A stretch of DNA of 64,000 bases, taken from positions 186,001 to 250,000 of the forward strand of contig NZ_KB890603.1 of assembly GCF_000373145.1 (NCBI RefSeq), given 5' to 3'. This DNA is from Thermus oshimai DSM 12092 (GTDB lineage: Bacteria > Deinococcota > Deinococci > Deinococcales > Thermaceae). A program made the translations under genes and the position numbers. The notes below the pieces were generated by a model, which was not told the DNA's origin, searched no databases, and saw only the letters and a list, made by a program, of their open reading frames with translations. This document shows, piece after piece, positions 32,378 to 40,510 of this stretch. Each line of letters opens with the position of its first letter. Positions within the stretch are counted from its first letter, which is position 1.

Positions 32378-32713
32378 GTGCGCGGGGCGGCCCTTCTCCT
32401 TGGCGTTTTGGGGCTGGGGGCGGTTTTGGCCTTGGGGGGAGAGGGTTCCCAGGGGCTTTACCGGGGGATGGGCGCCTTGGCCCCACCCCTGGACGCCCTG
32501 GACCTGCCGGCGGTCTCCGCTTTCCTCCTTGGGGTTTTGGCCGCCTTCGCGCCTTGCCAGGCGACCACCGGGGCCGGGGCCTTGGGGGACGGAGGGCGCC
32601 TTTTCCCCGGGCTTCCGGCCTTCCTCCTGGGCCAGACACCCTCCTTCTGGGGGTGGGCCACCCGCCTGGCGGGGGCGGGGCTTTTGGACACCGCGGTCTA
32701 CTGGGGGCTTTGA
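32378..32713 (+). CDS. Small membrane protein, possible truncated CcdA/DsbD-like fragment
   Basis: The 111-aa protein starts at a GTG with TATCCT 6 bases upstream. It has an N-terminal hydrophobic segment and a second helix with FLLGVLAAFAPCQATTGAGAL. A Pro-Cys in such a helix resembles the first helix of CcdA/DsbD thiol transporters, but the second half and partner Cys are absent. It ends TGATG into the methyltransferase gene. It could be a remnant of a longer transporter or a small copper-related membrane protein. Identity is uncertain. Confidence 0.5.
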   Translation: MRGAALLLGVLGLGAVLALGGEGSQGLYRGMGALAPPLDALDLPAVSAFLLGVLAAFAPCQATTGAGALGDGGRLFPGLPAFLLGQTPSFWGWATRLAGAGLLDTAVYWGL

Positions 32714-33348
32714 TGCTGAGGAAGCGGCTTTTCGCCTGGGTGTACCCCGGTCTCTCCGCCCGGCACGAGGCCTTGGTGGAGGAGCGGAAGCGGGCGCTTT
32801 TCCGGCGCGCCTTGGCCCTTGGGCCCAGGCGGGTCTTGGAGATCGGCCCTGGGCCGGGCCCCAACCTGGCCCACCTGCCCCCCGGGGTGGAGTACCTGGC
32901 CCTCGAGCCCAACCCCTTTTTCCACCAAGCCCTCCGGCGGAGGGCCGAGGCGTTGGGCCTTGGCCTCACCCTCCTCTTGGGCCGGGCCGAGGCCATCCCC
33001 CTGCCCGCCGAGCATGTGGACCTGGTGGTGGGGACCCTGGTCCTCTGCTCCGTGGAGGACCCCCTTAAGGCGGTGGCGGAGGTCCACCGGGTGCTCCGCC
33101 CCGGCGGGGCCTTCCTGTTCCTGGAGCACGTGGCCGCCCCTGGGGGGCCCTACCGCCTCCTCCAGGAGGCGGCCACCCCCCTCTTCGCCCTCTTTGGGGA
33201 CGGGTGCCACCCCAACCGGGAGACCCTGGCCCTCATCCGCGCCCGCTTTCCCCGGGTGGAGGCGGAGGCCTTCGCCCTTCCCCTGCCCGTGGTGGCGCCC
33301 CACGTGGCGGGGCTGGCCTTCAAGGCCCCTAGCGGGCGGCCAGCCTAA
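32713..33348 (+). CDS. SAM-dependent methyltransferase (class I, METTL7-like)
   Basis: The 211-aa methyltransferase has motif I VLEIGPGPGPNLAHLP, an acidic residue after beta 2 (YLALEPN) and VDLVVGTLVLCSVEDP (motif II region), followed by VLRPGGAFLFLEHVAAP. The arrangement matches the UbiE/METTL7 group. The ATG overlaps the upstream stop, so it is co-translated with the small membrane protein under the copper-type promoter. The substrate is unknown; a thiol or metalloid is possible in this context. The end overlaps cueP by 20 bp convergently. Confidence 0.78.
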   Translation: MLRKRLFAWVYPGLSARHEALVEERKRALFRRALALGPRRVLEIGPGPGPNLAHLPPGVEYLALEPNPFFHQALRRRAEALGLGLTLLLGRAEAIPLPAEHVDLVVGTLVLCSVEDPLKAVAEVHRVLRPGGAFLFLEHVAAPGGPYRLLQEAATPLFALFGDGCHPNRETLALIRARFPRVEAEAFALPLPVVAPHVAGLAFKAPSGRPA

Positions 33349-33838
33349 ACCCCGTGAGGCAGGTGGGGCTGTCCTTGAAGGTGGCCACCGAGCCCTGGGC
33401 CACCCAGGTGCCCTGCTGGATTTCCACGGTGAACCGGCCGTTGCGGGGAAGCCAGAGCTCAAAGAACCCGTCCGGCCCCGCCTCCACCTCCTTGTCCAGA
33501 AGGAGCTTCCCTTCCCGGTACACCCGTACCCGGAAGCGCTCCCCCACCAGTTCCCCCCGGCAGCTGGAGAAGTAGTGGATGGTGCAGGGGTGGGTGAAGG
33601 TGCGGTAGGGGGCGATGGCCAGGGCCATCCGGTCCTTGGGCAGGGGGATGGCCACCCTGCTCCCCCCCACCTCAAAGACCACCGCCTCCTGGGTCAGGTA
33701 GCTCACCGCCTGGACCCCCGCCTGGCGCCAGCGCTTTGCCAGCGCCATGGCCTCCTCGGGCCCGAGGCCCTGGAGGTCCTTCGCCGTCTGCCCAAGCGCC
33801 GCTCCGAGAAGGAAGATCCACCACAGGTGCCTTTTCAT
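33329..33838 (-). CDS. cueP: CueP-family periplasmic copper-binding protein
   Basis: The 169-aa protein has a short signal peptide. It matches CueP, which in Salmonella is a periplasmic copper protein, through the block FTHPCTIHYFSSCRGEL with Cys85 and Cys93, and a third Cys160 in SPTCLTGF. All three conserved Cys are present. The leaderless ATG follows TAGCCT by 6 bases, and a perfect copper-regulon box lies upstream inside the end of the kinase gene. It is therefore probably expressed separately from the kinase. Confidence 0.85.
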   Translation of the reverse strand: MKRHLWWIFLLGAALGQTAKDLQGLGPEEAMALAKRWRQAGVQAVSYLTQEAVVFEVGGSRVAIPLPKDRMALAIAPYRTFTHPCTIHYFSSCRGELVGERFRVRVYREGKLLLDKEVEAGPDGFFELWLPRNGRFTVEIQQGTWVAQGSVATFKDSPTCLTGFRLAAR

Positions 33839-33844
33839 GCCCCC

Positions 33845-33877
33845 AGGCTACCCGCCTTCTGTAAAGCCCCGATAAAG
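33845..33877 (-). promoter_or_regulatory. Copper-regulon promoter of cueP
   Basis: Reading on minus: CTTTA-N6-CTTTA (33877-33862), 11 bases, TAGCCT (33850-33845), 6 bases, ATG. The box lies within the last codons of the histidine kinase gene. Confidence 0.65.
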
Positions 33878-34969
33878 GGGCAGGGTGAAGGTGAAGCGGC
33901 TTCCCACCCCCACCTGGCTTTCCGCCCAGACCCGCCCCCCCATGGCCTCCACCAACCCCTTGGCCACGGTGAGGCCCACCCCCGTGCCTCCGTCCTTCCG
34001 GCTCCTGGCCCGGTCCACCCGGTAGAAGCGCTTGAAGATGTGGGGCAGGTGCTCCTCGGGGATGCCCACCCCCGTGTCCTCTACGAAGAAGGCCACCTGC
34101 CCTTCCAAGGGATAGGCCCCCAGGGTGGCCCGGCCCCCTTCCGGGGTGAAGCGGAGGGCGTTGTGGAGGAGGTTGGCCAGGACCTGGAGGGCCCTTTCCC
34201 GGTCCGCCAGGACGGGAGGAAGGGGAGGGATGGGGGCCAGCCCCAGGGCCACCCCCTTGCTCTGAAACGCGGGCAGGAAGCGTTGGTAGGCCTCCTCCAG
34301 GAGGGCCTTGGGGGAAAGGGCCTCGAGGCGGATCTCCACCCGCTGCGCCTCCACCCGGGAGACCAGGGCCAGGTCCTCCACCAGGCGCTTCAGGGCCCGC
34401 ACCTCCCTTAGGATCCCCTCCGCGGCCCGTTCCGGGGTTAGCACCCCGTCCGAAAGCCCCTCCGCGTACCCCTGGAGGGCGGAGAGGGGGGTCCTGAGCT
34501 CGTGGGCCACGGTGCCGATGAGCTCCGCCCGGGTTTTCTCCACCTTGTCCAGGGCCTCGGCCAGGCGGTTGAAGTGGAGGGCCAGCTCCCCCAGCTCATC
34601 CCCTTCCAAAGGGGGGAGGCGGAGCCCGTAGTTCCCCTCGGCCATGGCCCGGCTCCCCTGGGCGAGAAGCCGGGCGGTGCGGGCTAAGCGGAGGCTCGGC
34701 ACCAGGGCCACCAGGGCCGCCCCTAAGGCGGAAAGGGGCAGGGCGGCGAGAAGGGCGGAGGTCAGGGTGGCGCGGAGGCCGGCCTCGAGGTCCGCCCTTA
34801 GGGCCTCGGCCATGGCCCCGCCCCCCATCATGGCCAGGGCGTGGGCCATGCGGGCCACGTGCCCCCGGTAGAAGCTGGGGGCCAGGGCCTCGGCCAGGAG
34901 GAAGAGGAGGAATAGCGCGAGGAGCGCCACCAAAAAGTGGCTCAGGCAGAGCTTAAGAAAAAGGCGCAT
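33848..34969 (-). CDS. Sensor histidine kinase (putative copper sensor)
   Basis: The 373-aa kinase has a first transmembrane helix (about 8-30), a short extracytoplasmic loop rich in Met and His (MARMAHALAMMGGGAMAEAL), and a second helix near 75-95. It then has HAMP, the phospho-acceptor VAHELRTPLSALQGYAEG, and ATPase boxes NLLHNALRFTPEGG, VEDTGVGIPEEHL and GGTGVGLTVAKGLVEAMGG. The Met/His-rich sensor loop fits monovalent copper or silver sensing. It overlaps the regulator gene by 17 bp. Copper sensing is inferred from loop and context. Confidence 0.9.
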   Translation of the reverse strand: MRLFLKLCLSHFLVALLALFLLFLLAEALAPSFYRGHVARMAHALAMMGGGAMAEALRADLEAGLRATLTSALLAALPLSALGAALVALVPSLRLARTARLLAQGSRAMAEGNYGLRLPPLEGDELGELALHFNRLAEALDKVEKTRAELIGTVAHELRTPLSALQGYAEGLSDGVLTPERAAEGILREVRALKRLVEDLALVSRVEAQRVEIRLEALSPKALLEEAYQRFLPAFQSKGVALGLAPIPPLPPVLADRERALQVLANLLHNALRFTPEGGRATLGAYPLEGQVAFFVEDTGVGIPEEHLPHIFKRFYRVDRARSRKDGGTGVGLTVAKGLVEAMGGRVWAESQVGVGSRFTFTLPLYRGFTEGG

Positions 34970-35630
34970 CCCCCTCCCGGAAGCGGTAGCCCACCCCCCG
35001 CACCGTTTCTATGAAGCGGGGGTTTTCCGCGTCGTCCCCCAGTTTTCTCCTTAAGGCGGCGATGTGCACGTCCACCACCCGGTCCACCCCCGGGAAGTCC
35101 GGCCCCCAGACCTTTTCCAGAAGCCTCTCCCGGCTGAAGACCACCCCCGGGTGCTGGGCTAAGGTGAGGAGGAGGTCGAACTCCAGGCGGCTTAGGGGGA
35201 GGGGCTCCTCCCCCAGGTAGGCCTCCCGCTTCTTGGGCAAAAGGCGCAAGGGGCCGTAGCGGAGCTCCTCCTTAAGCCCAGCCCGGCGCAGGAGGGCCTT
35301 CACCCGGGCCACCACCTCCCGGGGGCTGAAGGGCTTCACCACGTAGTCGTCCGCCCCCAGCTCCAGCCCCCGCACCCGGTCCTCCTCCTCCCCCCGGGCG
35401 GTGAGGAGGAGGAGGGGGAGTTCGGGCCGGGCCTGGCGGATGGCCTGGGCCACCTGGAAGCCGTCCACCTTGGGCAGCATGAGGTCCAGGACCACCAGGT
35501 CCGCCTGGGGGAAGAGGGCCAGGGCCTCCGCCCCGTCCTCGGCCTTCAGGACCTGGAAGCCCGCCCCCTTAAGGTAGCCCTCCAGGACCTCGAGGATGGC
35601 CGGATCGTCGTCCACCAGGAGCACCTTCAC
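34953..35630 (-). CDS. OmpR-family response regulator (putative CopR)
   Basis: The 225-aa regulator has the acidic pocket VDDDP, phospho-Asp49 (LVVLDLMLPKVDGF), a conserved Lys in YVVKPFSPREV and an OmpR-type winged helix (LSRLEFDLLLTLAQHPGVVFSRE, ending ETVRGVGYRFREG). The GTG start at 35630 overlaps the SHOCT gene stop (GTGA). It is the most likely binder of the five 11-bp-period direct repeats in this island, including the one before its own operon. Confidence 0.92.
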   Translation of the reverse strand: MKVLLVDDDPAILEVLEGYLKGAGFQVLKAEDGAEALALFPQADLVVLDLMLPKVDGFQVAQAIRQARPELPLLLLTARGEEEDRVRGLELGADDYVVKPFSPREVVARVKALLRRAGLKEELRYGPLRLLPKKREAYLGEEPLPLSRLEFDLLLTLAQHPGVVFSRERLLEKVWGPDFPGVDRVVDVHIAALRRKLGDDAENPRFIETVRGVGYRFREGDAPFS

Positions 35631-35842
35631 GAGAGGTCCCGCTTCATCCGTTCAAAGGTTTCCCGGTCAATCTCCCCCTTGGCGTAGCGCTCCCTAAGAA
35701 GCTTAAGGGCCCGGTCCTCCTCCTTGGGGCTGAGGGCCCGGAAGAGGAGGTAAAAGCCCAGGGCCACAAGGGCGATCCAAAGAAAGCCCCACAGGATCCC
35801 CCAGCCGCCAAAGCCGCAGGGGCCGTACCAGTAGCCCATCAT
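35627..35842 (-). CDS. Small SHOCT-domain membrane protein
   Basis: The 71-aa protein has one transmembrane helix after a Trp/Gly/Tyr-rich N-terminus (MMGYWYGPCGFGGWG) and a C-terminal SHOCT motif (LKLLRERYAKGEIDRETFERMKRDL). SHOCT domains are short oligomerisation modules. It is first gene of the operon with the regulator and kinase, preceded by GGGGAGG and a copper-regulon box. It may assist sensing or envelope function. The role is not established. Confidence 0.75.
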   Translation of the reverse strand: MMGYWYGPCGFGGWGILWGFLWIALVALGFYLLFRALSPKEEDRALKLLRERYAKGEIDRETFERMKRDLS

Positions 35843-35859
35843 GGTCCACCTCCCCTTTT

Positions 35860-35892
35860 ACTCTAGACCCCGAGGGTAAAGCTTCGGTAAAG
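35860..35892 (-). promoter_or_regulatory. Copper-regulon promoter of the SHOCT-regulator-kinase operon
   Basis: Reading on minus: CTTTA-N6-CTTTA (35892-35877), 11 bases, TAGAGT (35865-35860). The 17-base leader carries GGGGAGGTGG. It implies positive autoregulation of the two-component system. Confidence 0.65.
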
Positions 35893-35905
35893 GTAGCCTC
35901 CGGCC

Positions 35906-35966
35906 TTGACCTGGGGAAGCCCCAGGGGTAGGATGGCCCCGTACCCCACCCCAGGGGGGGTGGGGT
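35906..35966 (+). promoter_or_regulatory. copZ promoter with CsoR operator
   Basis: TTGACC (35906-35911) and TAGGAT (35929-35934) are 17 bp apart. Directly downstream lies a near-perfect palindrome ACCCCACCCC-N4-GGGGTGGGGT (35943-35966), the G-tract type of operator bound by copper-sensing CsoR repressors. CsoR is encoded in the operon. GGAGGTGA follows before the copZ ATG. Confidence 0.8.
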
Positions 35967-35979
35967 CGGAGGTGAACCC

Positions 35980-36177
35980 ATGCTCCGGCTGAAGGTGGAA
36001 GGCATGACCTGCAACCACTGCGTGATGGCGGTGAAGAAGGCCCTCATGAAGGTCCCCGGCGTGGAGAGGGCCGAGGTGTCCTTAGAAAAGGGCGAGGCCC
36101 TGGTGGAGGGCCAGGCCGATCCCAAGGCCCTGGTCCAGGCGGTGGAGGCTGAGGGGTACCGGGCCCAGGTGGCATGA
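35980..36177 (+). CDS. copZ: Copper chaperone CopZ
   Basis: The 65-aa HMA-domain metallochaperone has the Cu(I) site MTCNHC (Cys11, Cys14) and a beta-alpha-beta-beta-alpha-beta fold pattern. It carries copper to the CopA ATPase and to CsoR. It is first gene of copZ-csoR-DUF305-copA and overlaps csoR by 4 bp (ATGA). Size and sequence pattern match the known Thermus CopZ. Confidence 0.93.
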   Translation: MLRLKVEGMTCNHCVMAVKKALMKVPGVERAEVSLEKGEALVEGQADPKALVQAVEAEGYRAQVA

Positions 36178-36455
36178 GGGGCCACCTTCACCTAGACCCC
36201 AAGGTGCGGGAGGAGGCGAGAAAGAGGCTCCTTTCCGCCAAGGGCCACCTGGAGGGCATCCTTCGCATGCTGGAGGACGAAGGGGTGTACTGCGTGGATG
36301 TCCTGAAGCAGCTGAAGGCCGTCCAGGGGGCCTTAGACCGGGTGGGGGAGATGGTCTTAAGGGCCCACCTAAGGGACCACGTGGCCACCGCCCAGGCGCG
36401 GGGGGATGTGGAGGAGATCGTGGAGGAGCTCATGGAGGCCCTCAAGTACCGCTAA
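36174..36455 (+). CDS. csoR: Copper-sensing repressor CsoR
   Basis: The 93-aa all-helical repressor of the CsoR/RcnR family lacks a classical DNA-binding motif. The metal ligands are Cys40, His65 and His69 (C-H-H instead of the usual C-H-C), the variant known from T. thermophilus CsoR. Copper binding releases it from the palindrome in front of copZ. It may also act at the similar element before the CoA-disulfide-reductase-like gene at 58.1 kb. Confidence 0.93.
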   Translation: MRGHLHLDPKVREEARKRLLSAKGHLEGILRMLEDEGVYCVDVLKQLKAVQGALDRVGEMVLRAHLRDHVATAQARGDVEEIVEELMEALKYR

Positions 36456-36465
36456 GGAGGTGGAA

Positions 36466-36969
36466 ATGGCGCGTATTCTGGCGTTCATCCTGGCCCTGGG
36501 CCTGGCCCTGGCCCAGCACCAACACGGAAGCCCTTCCCAATCCAGCCCGGAAAGGGCCTTCCTCTCGGGCATGATCGCCCACCACGAGGGGGCCTTGGAG
36601 ATGGCCAGGCTGGCCCTACCCGCCCTGAAGGACCCCGAGGTGAAGGCCTGGGCGGAGTCCATCCTTAAGGAACAGGAGGGGGAGATCCGCGCCATGCGCG
36701 CCCTCCTCCCCCGCTTCGGGGGCCTGGACGGGGGGGCCTACCAGGCCATGCGGGGGGAGATGGTGGACCTGCTGGCCCGGCTCCGCGCGGCCCAGGACCG
36801 GGAGCGGGCCTTTGTGGAGCTCATGCTCCTCCACCACAAGGGGGCGGTGGAGATGGCCCTCGAGGTCCTCCTTTCCGGACGGGATACGGAGGTCCTGAAC
36901 CTGGCCAAGGCCATCGCCCTGGCCCAGACGGAGGAGATCCACCGGTTCCGCCTATGGCTTCTTCGCTGA
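36466..36969 (+). CDS. DUF305 copper-island exported protein
   Basis: The 167-aa protein has a signal peptide (about 1-17) followed by HQHGS. It carries the DUF305 ferritin-like four-helix pattern with two signature blocks: [18 protein letters not shown] and [19 protein letters not shown]. Each has a His-His pair and Met that can bind metal. AAGGAGG precedes the ATG at 36466, and the end overlaps copA by 16 bp. It is inserted between csoR and copA, suggesting a periplasmic copper-binding role controlled by CsoR. Confidence 0.85.
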   Translation: MARILAFILALGLALAQHQHGSPSQSSPERAFLSGMIAHHEGALEMARLALPALKDPEVKAWAESILKEQEGEIRAMRALLPRFGGLDGGAYQAMRGEMVDLLARLRAAQDRERAFVELMLLHHKGAVEMALEVLLSGRDTEVLNLAKAIALAQTEEIHRFRLWLLR

Positions 36970-39341
36970 AGGAAGTCCGCCTGGGGGTCAAGGGCATGAC
37001 CTGCGCCGCCTGCGTGGCGCGGGTGGAGCGGGCCCTTCGGGCTGCGGAGGGGGTGGCGGAGGCCCGGGTGAACCTCACCACGGAGGAGGCCTTCTTGCGC
37101 CTTGCGGAGGGGGTGGACCTGAAGGAGGTCCTGAAGCGGGTGGAGGAGGCGGGCTACACCCCCGTGACCGCCCGGGCCGAGATCCCCGTGAAGGGCATGA
37201 CCTGCGCCGCCTGCGTGGCCCGGGTGGAGCGGGCCCTCCGCGCCCTGCCGGGGGTGCTTTCCGCCCAGGTGAACCTGGCCACGGAGAAGGCCTTCGTGGA
37301 GTACCTCCCGGAGACCCTAAGCCTCGCCCGCATCCGCCAGGCCATCCGGGAGGCGGGCTACGAGCCTTTGGAAACGGAGGAGGCCTCCCGGAAGGAGGCC
37401 CCCACCTACCGCCAGGACCTCCTCCTGGCCCTGCCCTTCGCCTTCCTTCTCCTCCTCCTCGCCATGGGGCCCATGGCCCTTCCCCTGCCCCACGCCCCCC
37501 CCTGGCTCCAGGCCCTCCTGGCCCTCCCCCCTCTCTACGCCGGGCGGCGCTTCTTCCGCCAGGCCCTCTCCGAGGTGCGCCACCGCGCCTTGGGCATGAG
37601 CACCCTGGTGGCCCTGGGGGCGGGGAGCGCCTACCTCTACTCCTTCCTGGTCCTCCTCGCCCCTCGTCTTTTCCCCGAGGCGGCCCGCCACCTCTACTTT
37701 GAGGCGGGGGCGGTGATCCTGGCCCTCATCCTCCTGGGCAAGCACCTGGAGGAGGGGGCCAAGGGCCGGGCCTCGGAGGCCATCCGCAGGCTCCTCGCCC
37801 TCACCCCCAAGCGGGCCCGCCTCCTCCAGGACGGGGAGGAGAAGGAGCTCCCCGCGGAGGCCCTCATCCCCGGGGACCTGGTCCGGGTCCTTCCCGGGGA
37901 AAGGATCCCCGCGGACGGGGTGGTGGTGGAGGGCTTTAGCCACGTGGACGAGTCCATGCTCACCGGGGAGCCCATCCCCAAGGCCAAGGGGCCGGGGGAC
38001 GAGGTGGTGGGGGGTGCGGTGAACGGGGAAGGGGCCCTCCTGGTGCGGGTGGTCCGGGTGGGGGAGGCCACCTTCCTCGCCCAGATGGCCCGCATGGTGG
38101 AGGAGGCCCAGGGGCACAAGCCCCAGGTGCAGGAGGTGGCGGACCGCATCGCCGCGGTGTTCGTGCCCATCGTCCTCGGGGTGGCCCTCCTCACCTTTTT
38201 GGGCTGGCTCCTCCTTGGCCCCGGGCTTTCCCACGCCTTTGTGGCCACCCTTTCCGTCCTCCTCATCGCCTGCCCCTGCGCCATGGGCCTGGCCACCCCC
38301 GCGGCGGTCGCGGTGGCCACGGGGCGGGCCGCCCAGCTCGGGGTGCTCTTCCGGAAGGGGACGGCCCTCGAGGCCCTGGCCCGGGCGGACACCGCCCTTC
38401 TGGACAAGACCGGGACCCTCACCCTGGGCCGGCCCGTCCTGGCCGAGGTCCTGCCCTTCGGCCTGGAAAGGGAAGAGGCCCTCCGCCTGGCCGCCGCCCT
38501 GGAGCGGGGAAGCGAGCACCCCTTGGCCCGGGCCCTCCTGGAGGCCGCCCAAGGGCTTTCCCTCCCCCAGGCGGAAGGGGTCAGGGCCCTGCCCGGGGAG
38601 GGGGTGGAGGGGGTGGTGGAGGGGCGGAGGCTCTTCGTGGGGGGGCCAGCCCTGATGGAACGGCTTTCGGTGGCCCTCCCCCAGGAGGCCCGGGCCCTGC
38701 CGGAGGGGGGCTTCACGCCGCTTTATCTGGCGGAGGAGGGGAGGCTCCTTGCGGCCTTTGCCGTCTCCGATCCCCCTAAGCCCGAGGCCAAGGAGGCGGT
38801 GGCGGCTCTGAAGGCCCTGGGCCTAAGGGTGGTCCTCCTCACCGGGGACCACCCCGCCCCCGCCCGGAAGGTGGCGGAGGCCTTGGGGATCGGGGAGGTC
38901 CTGGCCGGGGTGCGCCCGGAGGGGAAGCTGGAGGCCATCCGCCTTCTCCAAGGGGAGGGGCGGAAGGTGGTCTTCGTGGGGGACGGGATCAACGACGCGG
39001 CCGCCCTGGCCCAGGCGGACGTGGGGGTGGCCCTGGCGAGCGGCACGGACATCGCCCTCGAGGCCGGGGACGTGGTCCTATTGCGGGACCTGAGGGGCCT
39101 CCCCGCGGCCATCCTCCTGGCCCGTAAGACCCTGCGCACGGTCTACCTGAACTTCTTCTGGGCCTACGCCTACAACGTCCTCCTCATCCCCGTGGCCGCG
39201 GGGGCCCTCTACCCCTTCTTCGGCCTCCTCCTGAACCCCATGCTGGCCGCCGCGGCCATGAGCCTCTCCAGCCTCTTCGTCCTCACCAACTCCCTGCGCC
39301 TTAGGGGCTTCCGCCCCCCCTTGGCCCAGGGCACAGTCTAG
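36954..39341 (+). CDS. copA: Copper-exporting P-type ATPase CopA
   Basis: The 795-aa P1B-1 ATPase exports Cu(I). It has two N-terminal HMA domains, each with [15 protein letters not shown] (first Cys pair at 17/20, second near residue 85). The membrane site is CPC ([14 protein letters not shown]), with TGEP in the actuator domain, DKTGTLTLG as phosphorylation site, and [11 protein letters not shown]. It complements the CPH-type CopB 7 kb away. The ATG lies within the DUF305 gene end and has no strong own ribosome site, so translation is coupled. Confidence 0.95.
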   Translation: MASSLKEVRLGVKGMTCAACVARVERALRAAEGVAEARVNLTTEEAFLRLAEGVDLKEVLKRVEEAGYTPVTARAEIPVKGMTCAACVARVERALRALPGVLSAQVNLATEKAFVEYLPETLSLARIRQAIREAGYEPLETEEASRKEAPTYRQDLLLALPFAFLLLLLAMGPMALPLPHAPPWLQALLALPPLYAGRRFFRQALSEVRHRALGMSTLVALGAGSAYLYSFLVLLAPRLFPEAARHLYFEAGAVILALILLGKHLEEGAKGRASEAIRRLLALTPKRARLLQDGEEKELPAEALIPGDLVRVLPGERIPADGVVVEGFSHVDESMLTGEPIPKAKGPGDEVVGGAVNGEGALLVRVVRVGEATFLAQMARMVEEAQGHKPQVQEVADRIAAVFVPIVLGVALLTFLGWLLLGPGLSHAFVATLSVLLIACPCAMGLATPAAVAVATGRAAQLGVLFRKGTALEALARADTALLDKTGTLTLGRPVLAEVLPFGLEREEALRLAAALERGSEHPLARALLEAAQGLSLPQAEGVRALPGEGVEGVVEGRRLFVGGPALMERLSVALPQEARALPEGGFTPLYLAEEGRLLAAFAVSDPPKPEAKEAVAALKALGLRVVLLTGDHPAPARKVAEALGIGEVLAGVRPEGKLEAIRLLQGEGRKVVFVGDGINDAAALAQADVGVALASGTDIALEAGDVVLLRDLRGLPAAILLARKTLRTVYLNFFWAYAYNVLLIPVAAGALYPFFGLLLNPMLAAAAMSLSSLFVLTNSLRLRGFRPPLAQGTV

Positions 39342-39367
39342 GGCGCCGTTTGGGGTAGGCTTTCCCC

Positions 39368-40510
39368 GTGGACCTTCTCCACCTGGCCCTGAAAAACCTC
39401 CTCGCCCGCCCCGTGCGGAGCCTCCTCACCCTCCTCGGGGTCCTGGTGGCCACCGCCAGCATGGTCCTCTTCCTCTCCTTTGGGGAGGGCCTAAGGCGGG
39501 CCCTTTTCCAGGAGCTTTCCCGGGTGGGCCCCGCCCTCCAGGTCCTCCCCGAGGGGGTGGAGGGCTTCGCCTTCGGGGGCTACCCCGGGATTACCCCGGA
39601 GCAGGCCCGGGCCCTGGAGGAGGCGGCCCGGGCCCTTGGGGCTACCGGGGTCATCCCCAGCGTCTTCCTGGTGCGGGGGGGGTTTGATCCGGGCACCAGC
39701 TTTCTCTTCCAGGGCCTCCCCGAAGGGGTGAGCCCGGAGGCCCTGTACCCGGGCCTGGAGGCGGCGCAGGGAAGCCTCGTCCCTTCCCCCAGGGGGGCGG
39801 TCCTCGGGGCCAAGGTGGCCGAGCGCCAGGGTCTTTCCCTGGGGGCCTCCTTGCGCCTTTCCCCCGAGGTCCGGCTTAAGGTGGAGGGGGTTTTGGCCCC
39901 CACGGGGGGGCTTGCGGACAACCTCATCTTCACCCCCCTAGGGCCCCTGCAGAAGGTCCTGGGCACGGAGAACTATAGCGCCCTCTTCGTCCTCCTCCCC
40001 CCGGGGCTGGAGGCGGAAGGGGTGGCCCGGGCCCTGGAGGCAAGGGTGGAGGGCCTGAAGGTGGAGACCCAAGGGGAGGTCCTCCGCTTTGCGGAACGGG
40101 CCCTAAGGATCAGCGACCTGGTGCGCTTCGGCATCAGCCTGGTGGCCCTTTTCGTGGGGGGGCTTCTGGTGGCCAACACGGTGATGATGTCCGTCTACGA
40201 AAGGATCCGCGAGTTCGGGGTTATGCGCGCCCTGGGGGCTAGGCGGGCCTTCATCTTCCGCCTGGTGCTCCTGGAGGCCCTCCTCCTCGCCCTCCTCGGG
40301 GGGGTTGGGGGGCTTCTCCTCGGCGCGGTGGGGTCCTCCGCCATCAACCTCTACACCCAAGGGGAGGTGGGCCTGGCCCTCTCCGCCGTGACCCCTAGGC
40401 TTGCCCTCTTCAGCCTGGGGGTGGCCCTCGCCTTGGGGCTCCTCTCGGGCCTCCTGCCCGCCCAGATGGCCAGCCGCCTCCCCGTGGTGGAGGCCTTGGG
40501 GAGGGCCTGA
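39368..40510 (+). CDS. ABC transporter permease (MacB/FtsX type)
   Basis: The 380-aa permease has one N-terminal transmembrane helix (about 18-38), a large extracytoplasmic domain (about 45-250) and three C-terminal helices, the MacB/LolC arrangement. Typical is the block [29 protein letters not shown] before the later helices. The GTG start has TAGGCT 6 bases upstream. Together with the overlapping ATPase gene it forms an exporter that uses mechanotransmission. Substrate and periplasmic partner are unknown; proximity to the copper island is not evidence of copper transport. Confidence 0.83.
   Translation: MDLLHLALKNLLARPVRSLLTLLGVLVATASMVLFLSFGEGLRRALFQELSRVGPALQVLPEGVEGFAFGGYPGITPEQARALEEAARALGATGVIPSVFLVRGGFDPGTSFLFQGLPEGVSPEALYPGLEAAQGSLVPSPRGAVLGAKVAERQGLSLGASLRLSPEVRLKVEGVLAPTGGLADNLIFTPLGPLQKVLGTENYSALFVLLPPGLEAEGVARALEARVEGLKVETQGEVLRFAERALRISDLVRFGISLVALFVGGLLVANTVMMSVYERIREFGVMRALGARRAFIFRLVLLEALLLALLGGVGGLLLGAVGSSAINLYTQGEVGLALSAVTPRLALFSLGVALALGLLSGLLPAQMASRLPVVEALGRA

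Noticed and set aside
32819-34411. 530-codon plus-strand frame across methyltransferase, cueP and kinase
   Set aside because: It crosses three well-supported genes in another frame or strand and shows no domain.
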